The notes beneath the pieces were generated by a model. That model had not been told where the DNA came from and searched no databases. It saw only the letters and a list, made by a program, of their open reading frames with translations. Of a stretch of DNA of 64,000 bases, positions 46,188 through 55,436 are shown piece by piece (the stretch's first letter is position 1; every line of letters starts with the position of its first letter). This DNA is from Ornithinimicrobium ciconiae (GTDB lineage Bacteria; Actinomycetota; Actinomycetes; Actinomycetales; Dermatophilaceae), in contig NZ_CP041616.1 in the NCBI RefSeq assembly GCF_007197575.1, forward strand, positions 3,286,001 to 3,350,000, in the 5' to 3' direction. Both the position numbers and the translations under genes were made by a program.

Positions 46188-48106
46188 CAGCGGCCTTCCT
46201 GTCGTGGGGCGGTGGCGTGGTCCATGGCACGGATGGCCTGGTGGTCAAGCTGGGCGAGTCGGTCGTGCAGTTCGCGACGCTCGGCATCAATGCCCGCGAG
46301 CTCCACATGCAGTGAGTCCTGGCGCTTCGGGGACACCAGCCGGATCTGCCAGCGGCGCCAGTCGCGCCCTCTGGTCCCGTTGATGTCGGCGACGATGACG
46401 TCGGGCACCAGGTCGGGCACTCCCTTGTCGGAGTCGGGGGTGACCCGCAGTGTCCGTGCGGGGGCAAGCACGACCGTGCCACCGTCGCGGTCCACCATCG
46501 CGGCCGGACGCGGCGAGGTGCAGAAGATGACGTCACCCGGCTCGGTGTCCCGGGAGGTGGGGTATGCCGCGGGGAAGGTCAGCGGATCCACGGCCCGTGA
46601 GCCGGGGGGCAGTGACCCGGTGAGCTCCTCGGGACCGATCACGGCCCGCCCGTTCGGCTGCAGATGCGCTGGGTCGACCCTGTTGCCAGGGATCAGTCGG
46701 CACTCCCGTCGCGAGATGAGATCGTCGAGCGTGCGGGTCCCCCGCCCATGTGAGACGACCGGACTGCGGGTGTCGACAAGAGGGACACGACCAGGGATGA
46801 GGGTGGACGTCACCACGCGGTGGACGAAGCGATAGGCATGGTGTCCCACCAACCGTGGGTCCACCAGTGAGGCAAGCACGTCGGTCACCAGGTCGTCGGT
46901 CGTGATGGCGTCAAGTGCGGCGTCCGTGAGGTCCCCGACAACTGTCCAGCGATCTGCGACCGGCACCTCCGGATGTGCTGGGCCGAGCACCCACAGGGCG
47001 AGGTGCTGACGTGGTGCGTGAACCAGGAGGCCAGCAGGCAGCCGGATCGCCGCACGGAGGCGGCCACTGCGCAGCACTGCGTCGCGAGCCCGATCTGCGT
47101 CGGCGCTGGTGGGGCGGTCGGTGAGCGCGGATGCTGGCCCGACCACCACGACCCGCGAGTCCTGCGCCAGCTGCACGACCACGTCCGCGACGGTCTCCAG
47201 GACCCGGGCGTCGCCGGCGGCTTCCTGCGCCACCGGCACCTGCATGACGTGCACCGAGCCATCGAAGGTGCCCGACGGGACCACAAAGTCACCGGACTCG
47301 GTGCGCTGCAGGGTCACCTGGTGCAGGTCGTGCACCCGCATCCGACGCCGGCGCAACCTCCCCACCGGACTGTCGTCGGGGGCGACGGCGACACTGGGAG
47401 CCAGCCCGCCGGCATACTGCTCCGCTGCCTGGAGCAACAGGTCGCCGACGCCAGGGACCGGCCCCACAAAGAGTGGTGCCTCCCACCCAGCGTCGGCCGC
47501 GAGCTCGGCGGCCAGCCGGCCCACCAGTGCGCTCGCCTCGGACCGGAGCGCGAGGGCGGACAGGTCCCCCATGCCGCGGGCGAGCTGCTGCTCCAGCAGC
47601 AGCTCGAAGGCGGCGCGGGCCGAGTAGGAGGCGTCCGCCAGCGCGTCGGCGTGTGCGGCGAGCTCGACAGCGTGCGACCCGAGGGCCGCGACCTCGCGTC
47701 GGAGCATCTCGTCCTGGGGATCAGCCTCCCCGGCCAGCGCGAGCAGGTGGGAGTCGTCGAGGGCGGCCAGGGGCTCGCCCAGCTCGGCGCCTAGCACGAG
47801 CAGTGCGGTGAGCCCGGACAAGACGACATCCTCATCGAGACCGCCCACCTGGGCCAGCCGGGCGTGGGCGGCGACATCGGCCCGCTCGACCGTGGTGTTG
47901 CCGCGGCCCGTGGCGGCCAGGTAGTCGGCGACCTCGAAGGCGTCGAAGCGGTCGTGCCCGGCGACGCGAGCGACCGGGCGGGGGAACGGGTGACCCGGTG
48001 CGTGGCGGCTGCGCCAGACGGAGGCGACCGGACGGGCGACCCCGGCCAGGCGCGCGACATCGGCCAGGGACATCTGCAGGGTGGACTGCGGCGTGTGTGT
48101 CGCCAT
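46187..48106 (-). CDS. HTH plus degenerate type I methylase/specificity-like protein
   Basis: This 639-residue first gene of the operon starts with an excisionase-like helix-turn-helix (MSLADVARLAGVARPVASVW, then FPRPVARVAGHDRFDAFEVA). The middle follows a type I methylase outline (SGRLRAAIRLPAGLLVHAPRQHLALWVLG, like the region after motif VIII) but has no NPPF catalytic motif and no recognisable AdoMet motif. The last 200 residues look like a target-recognition domain (EPGDVIFCTSPRPAAMVDRD, ARTLRVTPDS). So it appears to be a catalytically dead methylase/specificity fusion with its own DNA-binding head. It may regulate the system or add a target. ATG 48106 has GGAGGAG upstream. Confidence 0.7.
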
Positions 48107-48289
48107 GCGCTCCTCCTTCCCGGGCAGATGTGCTGTTCGGAGTCCAACCTAGAGCCAGGCACGACCCAGGACAAGGAAAGGAGTGATAACCCTCCTTATC
48201 AGACCTGTGGTTCGCAGGATCCTGCCGTATGACGGAACTCTGGAGGCATCGGCAGCCACCCGGCAGCCCGCCCACAGGAGGACAGACAG
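48107..48289. promoter_or_regulatory. Divergent promoter region of the restriction island
   Basis: These 183 bases separate the restriction operon from the divergent coiled-coil gene and must hold both promoters. GATAACCCTCCTTATC at 48184-48199 is an imperfect palindrome that could be an operator for the HTH protein. No promoter hexamers stand out. Confidence 0.45.
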
Positions 48290-49744
48290 ATGGCGACATC
48301 CACGACCGGCCGCCCCGCGGCATACTGCGACCCGGCGCAGCCGGCTCTCATCATCCACGACCTCACCGTCACCGACGCCGAGGTGGTCGGCGAGGCCCGG
48401 CGCTGGTCCACCGGCCGTCGCGGTGCCACCGTGCCTCTGGAGGAACTCGCCGACGCGAACCTGAGCTCCTTCGTCAGCCAGTCGCTCGCCGTCGGAGCGC
48501 GGGCCATCGCGGGAGCCGGCAGCGCCCAGGACACGTATGAGCTCGAGCAGCTCATCTCCGAGGTGGGCGCTCGCACGACCACCTCCAGCACGCAGGCAGC
48601 CGATGCCACGGCGAAGGCCGCCGCGGCCGCCGCCGAGGCGATGACCAAGGCGGCTCAGGAAACCCGCAAGGCGCTGCAGGAGTCGGAGAGCAGCACACGC
48701 GCCAAGTTCTCGGAAACGGTGGAGGTGTCCACCAAGGCGCTGCGCAAGGAGGTCGAGCGTCTCGTCGGTGGTGACAACCCGGAGCTGCTGGCCAGGTTGG
48801 CCCCCATCCTCGACGCTGCCGGCCAGCGCATCAAGGAGCAGGCCGTAGAGCAGACCGACAAGCTTCTCGACAAGGTCAGCCGCCAGTTCGACCCGGCCGA
48901 CCCGACGTCCCCATTCGCCAAGCAGGCCTCGAAGTTGGCCGAGCAGCAGGCGGCGCTGACGGCCGCCATGGACAAGAACCACCTGACGCTCGCCACGAAG
49001 GTGGACGAGCTCGCCAAGGCGGTTGAGGTCCAAAAGGCCGCAGCCGCAGCGGCCGCCAGGACTGCGAGCGTCACCCCGCTCAAGGGCGGCGGTTTCGAGG
49101 CCGAGGTGGACTCCGTGCTGGAGCAGGTTGCCGCTGGCCTCGGGGACGAGTACGCCAGCACCGGCAGCTTCGGCGGTGCACTCGGCCGTTCCAAGAAGGG
49201 CGACGGTGTCCTGACCGTCGACGGTGGTCAGGCACGGGTCGTCGTCGAGATGCACGACTCCACCGACCGTCGGGTGTGGAACGACTACCTGGACGAGGCA
49301 GAGCGCAACCGCGAGGCAGCCGCCTCCATCGGCATCGTCCGTGACGCAAGCCAGAACCAGGGCCAGGTCATCCGCGTCCTCGGCGCCCGTCGGCTCGTCA
49401 TCGCGTTCGACCCCACCGTCGATGAGGTCGACCTTCTGCGCACCGTCGTCCAGCTGATGCGGACCGCAGCCCTTGCCGCGACCGCCCGCCGGGACACCGA
49501 GGGGCTGGACACGGCGGAGGAGAACATCACGGCCGCTCTCGACCTGCTGGACGGCATCAACAAGGTGAAGAAGGCTGTCGTGAGCATCCGGAATGGCGCG
49601 ACCACCATCGACACCCAGGCAGAGTCCCTGCAGACCGGCATCACCCGGCACCTCAGCGCAGCGCTCGACGCGTTGCATGGGGTCGCCATCGAGGTCACGG
49701 ACCTAGAGGCGGAGGCGGCCATGGTCGACTCCGACGTGGCATGA
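48290..49744 (+). CDS. Coiled-coil protein with PD-(D/E)XK-like C-terminal domain
   Basis: This 484-residue protein has a leading domain (about 1-80), a long alanine- and glutamate-rich coiled coil (about 85-265; KAAAAAAEAMTKAAQETRKAL), then a globular domain. That domain reads GGGFEAEVDSVLEQVAAGLG, KKGDGVLTVDGGQARVVVEMHDS and IVRDASQNQGQVIRVLGARR, which follows the order of a PD-(D/E)XK nuclease (D305, E320), but histidine H322 stands where lysine is usual. The layout recalls RmuC. It is divergent from the type I operon, 184 bases away, and may belong to the island. No exact family name is offered. Confidence 0.65.
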   Translation: MATSTTGRPAAYCDPAQPALIIHDLTVTDAEVVGEARRWSTGRRGATVPLEELADANLSSFVSQSLAVGARAIAGAGSAQDTYELEQLISEVGARTTTSSTQAADATAKAAAAAAEAMTKAAQETRKALQESESSTRAKFSETVEVSTKALRKEVERLVGGDNPELLARLAPILDAAGQRIKEQAVEQTDKLLDKVSRQFDPADPTSPFAKQASKLAEQQAALTAAMDKNHLTLATKVDELAKAVEVQKAAAAAAARTASVTPLKGGGFEAEVDSVLEQVAAGLGDEYASTGSFGGALGRSKKGDGVLTVDGGQARVVVEMHDSTDRRVWNDYLDEAERNREAAASIGIVRDASQNQGQVIRVLGARRLVIAFDPTVDEVDLLRTVVQLMRTAALAATARRDTEGLDTAEENITAALDLLDGINKVKKAVVSIRNGATTIDTQAESLQTGITRHLSAALDALHGVAIEVTDLEAEAAMVDSDVA

Positions 49745-50139
49745 CCGTCCCCCCGTCTTGGGCAGCGAGTCTCATGGCGTGCGGCCTCCTGCTGACAGGT
49801 TGCGCAGGTAGTTCACCCACGACGCAGAGCGCCTCAGAGGTTCCCCACATCGGCACCCCGCTCCAGTCCGCCGCCAACACCTGTGATGCAGGCGTCGTCG
49901 CCGACGCCGGAGAGACGCTCCTCCTCGACACCGAAGGCGACGAGGACCTCTCAGGCGACTCCATGGAGGACCTCGTGTGCATCCTCGTCGCCTTGGAGAC
50001 GCCCACAGCGGTGAGCGACCACATGAGTTCGACGCGTGCCCTAGACGGCATGCAGACCAACAGCTGGGGCGATTTCGAGGCCCGGTGGAACTACCACCCC
50101 AACTCAGGCATGGGCCTGACCATCACCATCCGCGACTGA
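49741..50139 (+). CDS. Small lipoprotein of unknown function
   Basis: This 132-residue protein has a short signal peptide with lipobox LLLTGC (C21). The mature part is acidic (LLLDTEGDEDLSGDSMEDL) with two further cysteines, probably a disulfide, and an aromatic end (WGDFEARWNYHPNSG). It overlaps the coiled-coil gene by 4 bases as ATGA, so it is coupled to it, though its site outside the cell makes a shared task doubtful. The family is not recognised. Confidence 0.75.
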   Translation: MTVPPSWAASLMACGLLLTGCAGSSPTTQSASEVPHIGTPLQSAANTCDAGVVADAGETLLLDTEGDEDLSGDSMEDLVCILVALETPTAVSDHMSSTRALDGMQTNSWGDFEARWNYHPNSGMGLTITIRD

Positions 50140-50156
50140 CCAAGAGGAGAATCATC

Positions 50157-50660
50157 ATGAATAAGAAGCACATCGTTGGCTATGGCGTGACTGCCGTCGC
50201 CTGCCTGGGCATCGGCCTTGCCGGGAACGGTGGCGCACCTGCCACCACTACCCCGTCGGCCGAGACGGTCACCGTGAACAGCACGGCGGCAGCACCGACG
50301 CCTGCCGAGGCCACGGTCACTGTCACTGCTCCCGGTGCGACCGAAACCCACACAGTGACCGAGACAGCTGAGGCGGAGACCGTCTCAGAGACGGTCACGG
50401 AGACGGTGACCGCGGACCCACCCGCGCCTGAGGCCTCCATCCCCGGTGACGGGACCTTCGAGGTCGGCGTCGATGTGGAGCCTGGCACGTATGTGTCCGA
50501 GGCCTCCGGCAGTTGCTATTGGGCCCGCCTGAGCGGCAGCGATGGATTCGACTCCATCATCGACAACAACTTCGGGTCGGGGCAGATGATCGTCACGATC
50601 AACGAGAGCGACCGCTTCTTCGAGACGAGCGGGTGTGAGCCGTGGTCCCTGCGCGAGTGA
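50157..50660 (+). CDS. Small secreted protein with TVTxT-rich linker and compact cysteine domain
   Basis: The 167-residue protein has a signal sequence (MNKKHIVGYGVTAVACLGIG), a threonine/valine/glutamate-rich linker with repeats of TVTET type (about 35-105), and a compact C-terminal domain (about 110-167) with two cysteines: GTFEVGVDVEPGTYVSEASG, CYWARLSG and SGCEPWSLRE. Domains of this look are common at the ends of actinobacterial surface proteins. ATG 50157 has AGAGGAGA upstream and lies 17 bases after the lipoprotein gene. Confidence 0.75.
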   Translation: MNKKHIVGYGVTAVACLGIGLAGNGGAPATTTPSAETVTVNSTAAAPTPAEATVTVTAPGATETHTVTETAEAETVSETVTETVTADPPAPEASIPGDGTFEVGVDVEPGTYVSEASGSCYWARLSGSDGFDSIIDNNFGSGQMIVTINESDRFFETSGCEPWSLRE

Positions 50661-50726
50661 CGTGACCACGTGCAGCGCCACCGGGGATGGCGAGCATCGA
50701 CCCAAGCGGGCAGACGAGGTGAGGGC

Positions 50727-51820
50727 TCAACCGCCATCGCCTAGGTCGAAGCGCTCCGCAAGCCGCTCGAGCGTGAACTCTTGCCGAAGTTTGCAGGCAC
50801 TGTTCTGGTTCGCGAACATGCCCTTCTCCCAGTAGGCATCGGAGGCTGGCTTCGCCACCTCCCACTGGACGGGCACGACATACTCCTCGAGCTCTGCATC
50901 GGCGGAGCCATCTGGTCCGTGGTGGTAGGTGCCGGCCAGAGGGTGGTCTGTGAGGCGGACCCACTGGCCGTCGACACTGACCTCCGCGTCGGCGAACCGC
51001 TGTGCCTCGCGGAGTGTGGTGCCAACTGCGACGTATCCCCGGCCGGGGATGTGGACGTTCACCCGAGCGCCTTCCGGCAGCGCCCTCAACGAGCGGGAGT
51101 ACCACGCGCCACCGCCCGCTGACACAAACCCAAGGGTCCGAGCGTCTTCCCATGAGCGACCGCTGCCGTCGTCGCCGAACGAGACGAACCAGTCCTGTCC
51201 GTTCCACTCGGCACGCTTTCCCTTCCGAGTCCGGCCGGGCGAGGCGCCACTTCCGCCTTCGTCCTCGCTGGCCAACCAGGAGCGAGCCAGGTAGCGACGG
51301 TCCTGATCCTCCAGATAGCTGAAGAATACCGCGTTGATCGGGACTCCAAACTCGCGAAGGTAGGTCACGATGCGCTCGGAACTGCTATCGAGCTCGGTTG
51401 CAACGATGGTGAGTTGGAGAGCCCCGTTCAACTCATCTGGGGGCGAGTTTCCGAAGGCCTCCTCGAATGCCCCTTCAAACGGGACAGTCAGGTGCCGGTT
51501 GGCGAGGTCTATCACGGTGTCCCTGTCCAGGGTCGAGACCCATGAGCCGTAGTCGAGGGACTGAGCGACGACATCGCGCGGAGTGCGGTCCCTCTTCAAC
51601 TCGAGGACGTGCAGGTTGCCCTCGGAGTCCATTGCCAGCAGGTCGATGTATTTGCCATGGGGAGTCCTCACCTGGCGCCCAATCACCAGGAGCCGCTCGC
51701 CCAGCAGTGAAGGGTCTTGCTCCAGGAAGCTCTCGAGCGTCGCCTCCGACGGCAGCGCGGACGTCCAAGCCGGCGCGGTGCGCCACCGTCAATTCGCCAC
51801 ATCCCGATCTCGACTGGCAT
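50727..51820 (-). pseudogene. NucS-like PD-(D/E)XK endonuclease, frameshifted near its start
   Basis: The main frame (51686 down to 50727) has a nuclease site, KYIDLLAMDSEGNLHVLELK (D-x-ExK), as in the DUF91/NucS group, then an alpha/beta region and an unusual C-terminal part (SVDGQWVRLTDHPLAGTYHH, KGMFANQNSACKLRQEFTLE). The same frame makes sense further upstream (LPSEATLESFLEQDPSLLGERLLVIG) but hits a stop. The natural beginning, MPVEIGMWRIDGGAPRRL, lies in another frame from ATG 51820. The shift is near 51763-51775. An ATG at 51686 would leave out the front of the domain. Repair mismatch or defence roles are known for relatives. Confidence 0.72.
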
Positions 51821-52225
51821 GGGCTCACCATGCCAGAGTGCCTCGGCTACGGCGGCGGGAGGGCTCAACGTCGCGCGCTCGGTGCAGAGGATCGGCGCGA
51901 CCTAGACACTCAGGCCCCGTTGCCGAACGGGTCAACTTCGTAACCGCGCACGGGTGGCCACGCCCGCTGCTTGCAGTACCCCATGTGCGGCTGTTAGACA
52001 CTGGACGCAGGGCCGGTGTCTGGCCAGACTCGACCCTAGGTGCTCGACGGGACGCTCTCTTCGCGGCTGCCCACCAGCGTGATCGGGTGTGGCTCTCTTT
52101 CGGTCTGCAGCCCGTCGGGCATCGCTGACGAGGCGTGGCTCAAGAAGGGACTGCCCTGCTCGTAATAGCACTGCCCACCTCGCCGACCATCAGTTGGTAC
52201 GAGCGTCAGGTTGGGAAGAAGAATC
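51821..52225. other. Noncoding region before the IS110-type transposase
   Basis: No believable gene is seen. It links the nuclease-like gene to the transposase. In the IS110 family a structured bridge RNA is made from a noncoding end, often just upstream of the transposase in the IS110 group, so part of this stretch (roughly 51950-52225) may encode it. I could not fix the element's left end. Confidence 0.4.
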
Positions 52226-53487
52226 ATGGGACAGGTCATCATCGGGGTTGATCCCCACAAACTGTCGGCAACCATCGAGGTCGTCGACCAGCAGGAGAAG
52301 TTGCTTGGTGCGGGGCGGTTCAGCACCGACCAAGCCGGGTACGCGGCGATGCGTGGTACGTGAGGTCGTGGCCCGATCATCTTTGGGCGGTGGAGGGCGC
52401 CAACGGTGCGGGCCGTCCTTTGGCGCAACGGTTGCTGGAGGCCGGTGAGCACGTCGTGGATGTGCCTGCCAAGCTCGCTGCCCGGGTCCGGCTCTTTGAC
52501 ACCGGGCACAACCGGAAGACGGACGCCTTGGATGCGCATTCGATCGCGATGGTCGCGGTCCGCGCCCACGGGTTGCGGGTTCTGAAGGTCGACGGCGAAC
52601 TCGAGGCGTTACGGATGTTGGCCGACCGGCGGGAGGCGCTGACCCGGCGACGGGTCGCCGTGGTGAACCGGCTGCAGGCGCTGCTGGCCGAGTTGCTGCC
52701 CGGACAGGCGAAGAAGGACATCACCACAGGTCAGGCCAAGGCACTGCTCGCCTCGGTGCGTCCACGTGACGTCGCCGGGAAGACCCGTCGGCGGATCGCG
52801 GCCGAGGAACTGGCCGAGCTGGTCGCCGTGGAGGCCAAGATGAGGAAGGCCACCGCCGAGCTGAAGGCCATGGTCATGGAGCGCGGCTCAACGTTGATGG
52901 ACCTGCATGGTGTCGGGCCTGTGGTCGCCGCGCGGATCCTGGCCGATGTCGGTGACATCACCCGGTTCGTCAACCGGAACCGGTTCGCGTCCTGGACCGG
53001 CACCGCGCCCCTGGACGCGTCCTCCGGAGAGCAGAACCGGCACCGTATCTCCCGGGCCGGGAACCGGCGGATGAACCACATGATCCACATCGCCGCCATC
53101 ACCCAACTACGCCTGGACACCGAGGGCCGGGCCTACTACCGGCGCAAGAGAGCCGAGGGCAAGAAGCCGATGGAAGCACTGCGCTGCCTCAAACGCCGGA
53201 TCTCTGATGCCATCTACCGGCAGCTGGTCACCGACGCTCAACGCGTGACCGAGGCACGGCTCGAGGCGGGTCCGGGAGGGCACTGCGGGGCGTCTTTGCT
53301 ATCCAGCGCGGCCGGCTCGCACCCGCACACCGGCACTTCGGATCAGCCACTTCCCGGACCCGCACCCACGACGCTACCGCTCAACCGAGACCACTGGAAA
53401 GCCCCCGCCCGGGACCGGCTCCTCAGCACCCGCGCCGACGTGCCGGAGCCGTCAAGGTGCAGCGCCCCACCGGACGAACGACCTTGA
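52226..53487 (+). mobile_element. IS110-family transposase, frameshifted
   Basis: ATG 52226 opens MGQVIIGVDPHKLSATIEVV, the DEDD-type RuvC-like start of IS110 transposases, up to GYAAMR. The frame then stops and the protein continues one frame back as WYVRSWPDHLWAVEGANGAG. One lost base near 52347-52352 explains it. The C-terminal Transposase_20 part is intact (MDLHGVGPVVAARILADVGD, FASWTGTAPLDASSGEQNRH, KKPMEALRCLKRRISDAIY), with the catalytic serine expected in the DASSG stretch. The element has no inverted ends, as usual for the family. Without frame repair the enzyme is dead. Confidence 0.88.
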
Positions 53488-53959
53488 CGGCGACAAGCGT
53501 CGACGCACACTCAAAAGAGCCGATCCCCACCCCTTGACAACAGAAGGGAGCCGAAAGGACGCACGTCGGGTGTCGCGGTGAGCAGTAGAGGACGGGTCGT
53601 CAACGCACAAGGCGTCCGAGGCCGCCGAGACCATGCAGTGGTCCGGTTCGGCCGCTGCTGCGGTGATCGTCTTGTGAGGGGCCGGTCGGCATGTGGAGCG
53701 CCGCCGGCCCGGAGTGGCACCCGGCAAGGCAGGTTCATTACGCGATTGGCGCAAACAGGCTGGGCGAGCGACCCGGGGGGGCTTCCTTGCGAGTGGTGCT
53801 GGCCCTGGGCCGGGCGAGGGCGAGGACACCCCGCCCTCGGGCGGCCGGAGTCTGCAGTCCCGCATCAAGTATCCTGAAGCGCCGACGAGCCGGGACATGC
53901 CGTCGATGGTCACGACCCAACCGCGCGATCATGTCGACTGCCAGAGGAGGCACGGCCAA
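53488..53959. other. Gene-poor region between the transposase and the defence island
   Basis: About 470 bases with only weak open frames. The first part (to about 53570) is probably the right end of the IS110-type element. AGAGGAGG just before 53960 is the ribosome site of the methyltransferase. Nothing else is supported. Confidence 0.45.
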
Positions 53960-55426
53960 ATGCTAGGGCACGGCCCGAAACCAACCGCTCCAAGCGGCAT
54001 CGAACGTCAGAACCCCAGCCGACCCGTGGCACCTCAAACCGCGCACGAGCGGGAGGATTCTGGCCGGCTTCTCACCACGCCCGTTCATAGTCCTGCCCAA
54101 AATCTCGAAGAGCACTATCGGCGTCTTCAAGCGAACTGGAAACTATATGAGGACGAGAAGTACGCGAGTTTGGTGGTTCCTACCGGCAACTCGGACGCTG
54201 CCGTCCACCGTTGGTTCCATCTAAAGGAGGCCTATAGCCACGCGCTACTGGGACGTATTCTCGCAGACACCAACCACGCACTTGGCGACGGGCTCTCCCT
54301 AGTGGACCCGTTCAGCGGCGGGGGCACAACTCTGGTTGCCGCGCTCAACCTTGCGCTTCCGCGGCAGATTCCGTTACGGGGTCGAGGACTGGAGGTGAAC
54401 CCGTTCCTCCAGGCACTATCTGAGGCAAAAGTGAGTGCAATCCTTGAACCCCAGCACGATCTCTTAGAGCGACTTTCCGGGGTTGTACCAGAGGCTCGCA
54501 AACGGAGGATCCGTAGGTCAGATTGGCCAAGCCTTTCCACCTTCCAGAATGAAGCCTACTTCCCCCCTGCGAATGTGTCGGCGTTGGTAGCGCTACGCCG
54601 TACCATCGAACAAATGGAACTGCCGCACATTCTTCGGAAACTGGCCCGAGTCGCTCTAGCCGTGACCGTTGGACCCGCAAGCAGTCTCCGCCGCGACGGT
54701 CGCGCTCTAAGGCTCGATAGCCGAGTGCCCCAGTCGCCGTACGACATGTTCGAGCAAGCCATCAGGCGCATCGCAATAGACATTGACCAATATCGCCGAA
54801 TCCCACCCTGGGAGGCTGACGTCCAGGTGGCGTTGGGTAGTGCGACACACTCAGAATGGCTAGGAGTTAACCCAAGCTCTACCGACCTAGTGCTATTCAG
54901 TCCTCCGTACCCAAACAACATTGACTACACCGAGGTATACAAGATCGAGCTTTGGGCACTCGGCTTCATAGAAAGTGCGGAGAGCTTTCGCGGCCAACGT
55001 CACGCCACCTTAAGAAGTCATCCGAGCGTCAAGTTTACCCGAGATCTCGCCTTCGTTGCGGACGCGCGACATGCGGACGTATTAGAACTCATCAACCCCA
55101 TGCTCGAGGCAATTCCACCCCAATCCCGATATGCCAACCAACTTGAACGGTTAGTTACCGGCTATGTGGATGACATGCTTCGAACCTTCGACGCGGCAAG
55201 CAGGTCCCTGCGTCCCGGTGGATCCTGTGTCTATGTCGTGGGCAACAGCGTGCATGGGCGCTCCGAACATCCGACCGTCATCGCCTCTGACGTGGTGCTA
55301 GCGCGGTTGGCCGAGCTTGCGGGATTTGAAGTCGAATGCATTCGAGTAGCGCGATGGCTGCCACGACGTAAAGTTGAGAGCCAATTCGTCAGAGAGAGCG
55401 TAGTCTTTATGCGTAAGCCCGCGTGA
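53960..55426 (+). CDS. Site-specific DNA methyltransferase (N4-C or N6-A)
   Basis: The 488-residue protein carries an AdoMet loop as LVDPFSGGGTTLVAALNLAL near 113-130 and the catalytic LVLFSPPYPNNIDYTEVYKI near 310-328. SPPY is seen in N4-cytosine and some N6-adenine enzymes. RPGGSCVYVVGNS follows near 418. I chose ATG 53960 because AGGAGG lies 9 bases before it; the frame stays open to 53693 without a better site. It ends 10 bases from the convergent nuclease gene, so it probably protects host DNA from the neighbouring three-gene system. Codon use is clearly less GC-rich than in the flanks (TTA, ATA, AGA codons), pointing to transfer. Confidence 0.82.
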   Translation: MLGHGPKPTAPSGIERQNPSRPVAPQTAHEREDSGRLLTTPVHSPAQNLEEHYRRLQANWKLYEDEKYASLVVPTGNSDAAVHRWFHLKEAYSHALLGRILADTNHALGDGLSLVDPFSGGGTTLVAALNLALPRQIPLRGRGLEVNPFLQALSEAKVSAILEPQHDLLERLSGVVPEARKRRIRRSDWPSLSTFQNEAYFPPANVSALVALRRTIEQMELPHILRKLARVALAVTVGPASSLRRDGRALRLDSRVPQSPYDMFEQAIRRIAIDIDQYRRIPPWEADVQVALGSATHSEWLGVNPSSTDLVLFSPPYPNNIDYTEVYKIELWALGFIESAESFRGQRHATLRSHPSVKFTRDLAFVADARHADVLELINPMLEAIPPQSRYANQLERLVTGYVDDMLRTFDAASRSLRPGGSCVYVVGNSVHGRSEHPTVIASDVVLARLAELAGFEVECIRVARWLPRRKVESQFVRESVVFMRKPA

Positions 55427-55436
55427 CGATTCTCTA

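Noticed and set aside
50280..50410. Threonine/valine repeats as a possible CRISPR or tandem DNA repeat
   Set aside because: The repetition is at protein level (TVTET linker of a secreted protein); DNA units vary in length and sequence.
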